From positions 1 to 64,000 of the forward strand of contig JAEUPZ010000020.1 in assembly GCA_016789885.1 (NCBI GenBank): a stretch of DNA of 64,000 nt. The letters are read 5' to 3'. The stretch's first letter is position 1, and every line of letters starts with the position of its first letter. Positions 63,793 through 64,000 of the stretch are shown in pieces. Made by a program: the position numbers and the translations under genes. The notes beneath the pieces are model-generated. The model saw only the letters and a list, made by a program, of their open reading frames with translations, did no database searches and had not been told where the DNA came from. This DNA comes from Chromatiales bacterium (GTDB lineage Bacteria > Pseudomonadota > Gammaproteobacteria > Steroidobacterales > GCA-2729495).

Positions 63793-64000
63793 TTGCCGCT
63801 GTCGGGGCAGTGTGGCGTGATCGGCCAGTCACTGCAAACCGTGCCTCGCGCACCGTGGTGGGCGACGAACACGCGCGGCACCGGGAACCGGGGCGCCGTC
63901 ATGCCGTGTGTCGTGCAAAATGGATCCACCGCGACCGGGCGGCGTGCAGTCCGACGGCGCAGCTGGCCAGCCGCGGGCGGCCCGCAGCCCGTCACGGCAC
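63793..64000. other. Right-edge interval, no gene seen
   Basis: About 200 bases upstream of the envelope protein gene. Short frames exist but none has family-like composition or a ribosome site. It may hold that gene's promoter; no convincing hexamers were found. Confidence 0.3.

Noticed and set aside
63759..63995. 78-codon frame at the right edge
   Set aside because: Overlaps the start of the envelope protein gene in another frame, with Pro/Arg/His-rich composition and no ribosome site.

Overview
The window is high-GC (roughly 70% by eye), almost fully coding, and holds about 54 protein genes and one tRNA. Gene content and order are those of a gammaproteobacterium: recA-recX-alaS-csrA-tRNA-Ser, bamD | rluD-pgeF-clpB, fmdB-aspS, pilS-pilR-pilA-pilB-pilC-pilD-coaE-zapD, mutT-secA, and a complete mraZ-to-lpxC division/cell-wall cluster. 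High GC, many GTG starts and TAGAAT/TAAACT-type -10 boxes would fit a lineage near Xanthomonadales, Nevskiales or Steroidobacterales, but that placement is inference. MurE carries the DNPR motif expected for meso-diaminopimelate, and LpxC, BamD, PilA and a beta-barrel protein point to a piliated Gram-negative cell.

Layout. 1-7,162: minus-strand block tRNA-Ser(GCT), csrA, alaS, recX, recA, cinA, interrupted on the plus strand by a VapBC toxin-antitoxin pair where many relatives have lysC. 7,146-13,001: a glycosyltransferase divergent from mutS, a cupin/JmjC-like oxygenase, a membrane protein of unknown role and a GNAT acetyltransferase. 13,153-21,074: EF-G outside the str operon, a small lipase-like hydrolase, aspS, fmdB with a histidine-rich tail, and clpB behind a good sigma-32 promoter. 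21,202-27,633: pgeF-rluD divergent from bamD, then nadE-sucD-sucC. 27,785-37,219: type IV pilus regulation and assembly genes, followed by coaE and zapD. 37,241-41,815: mutT, secA, an M23 peptidase and divergent dciA. 41,819-60,843: lpxC and the dcw cluster on the minus strand. 60,927-64,000: a small cupin, an outer-membrane barrel protein and an unrecognised coiled-coil envelope protein.

How the parts work together. From rsmH to ftsQ, twelve consecutive junctions overlap by 1 or 4 bases, so peptidoglycan precursor synthesis (murC-G, ddlB, mraY) and septal machinery (ftsL, I, W, Q) should be translationally coupled. The cluster is headed by a sigma-70 promoter followed by three TGGG repeats at 10-base period, the MraZ operator pattern. 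PilS/PilR should drive pilA from a GG-N10-GC sigma-54 promoter; PilB, PilC and PilD then process and assemble the fibre. secA, lpxC, bamD and the M23 peptidase serve envelope biogenesis.

No CRISPR array, prophage, insertion sequence or rRNA was seen. Apart from the VapBC pair, nothing looks clearly acquired. No overtly new multi-gene system is visible. The most unusual items are the run of perfect hairpins merging into the tRNA-Ser 3' end, the mirrored promoters with apparently leaderless GTG starts between the glycosyltransferase and mutS, the solitary EF-G, and the unrecognised envelope protein near the right edge.
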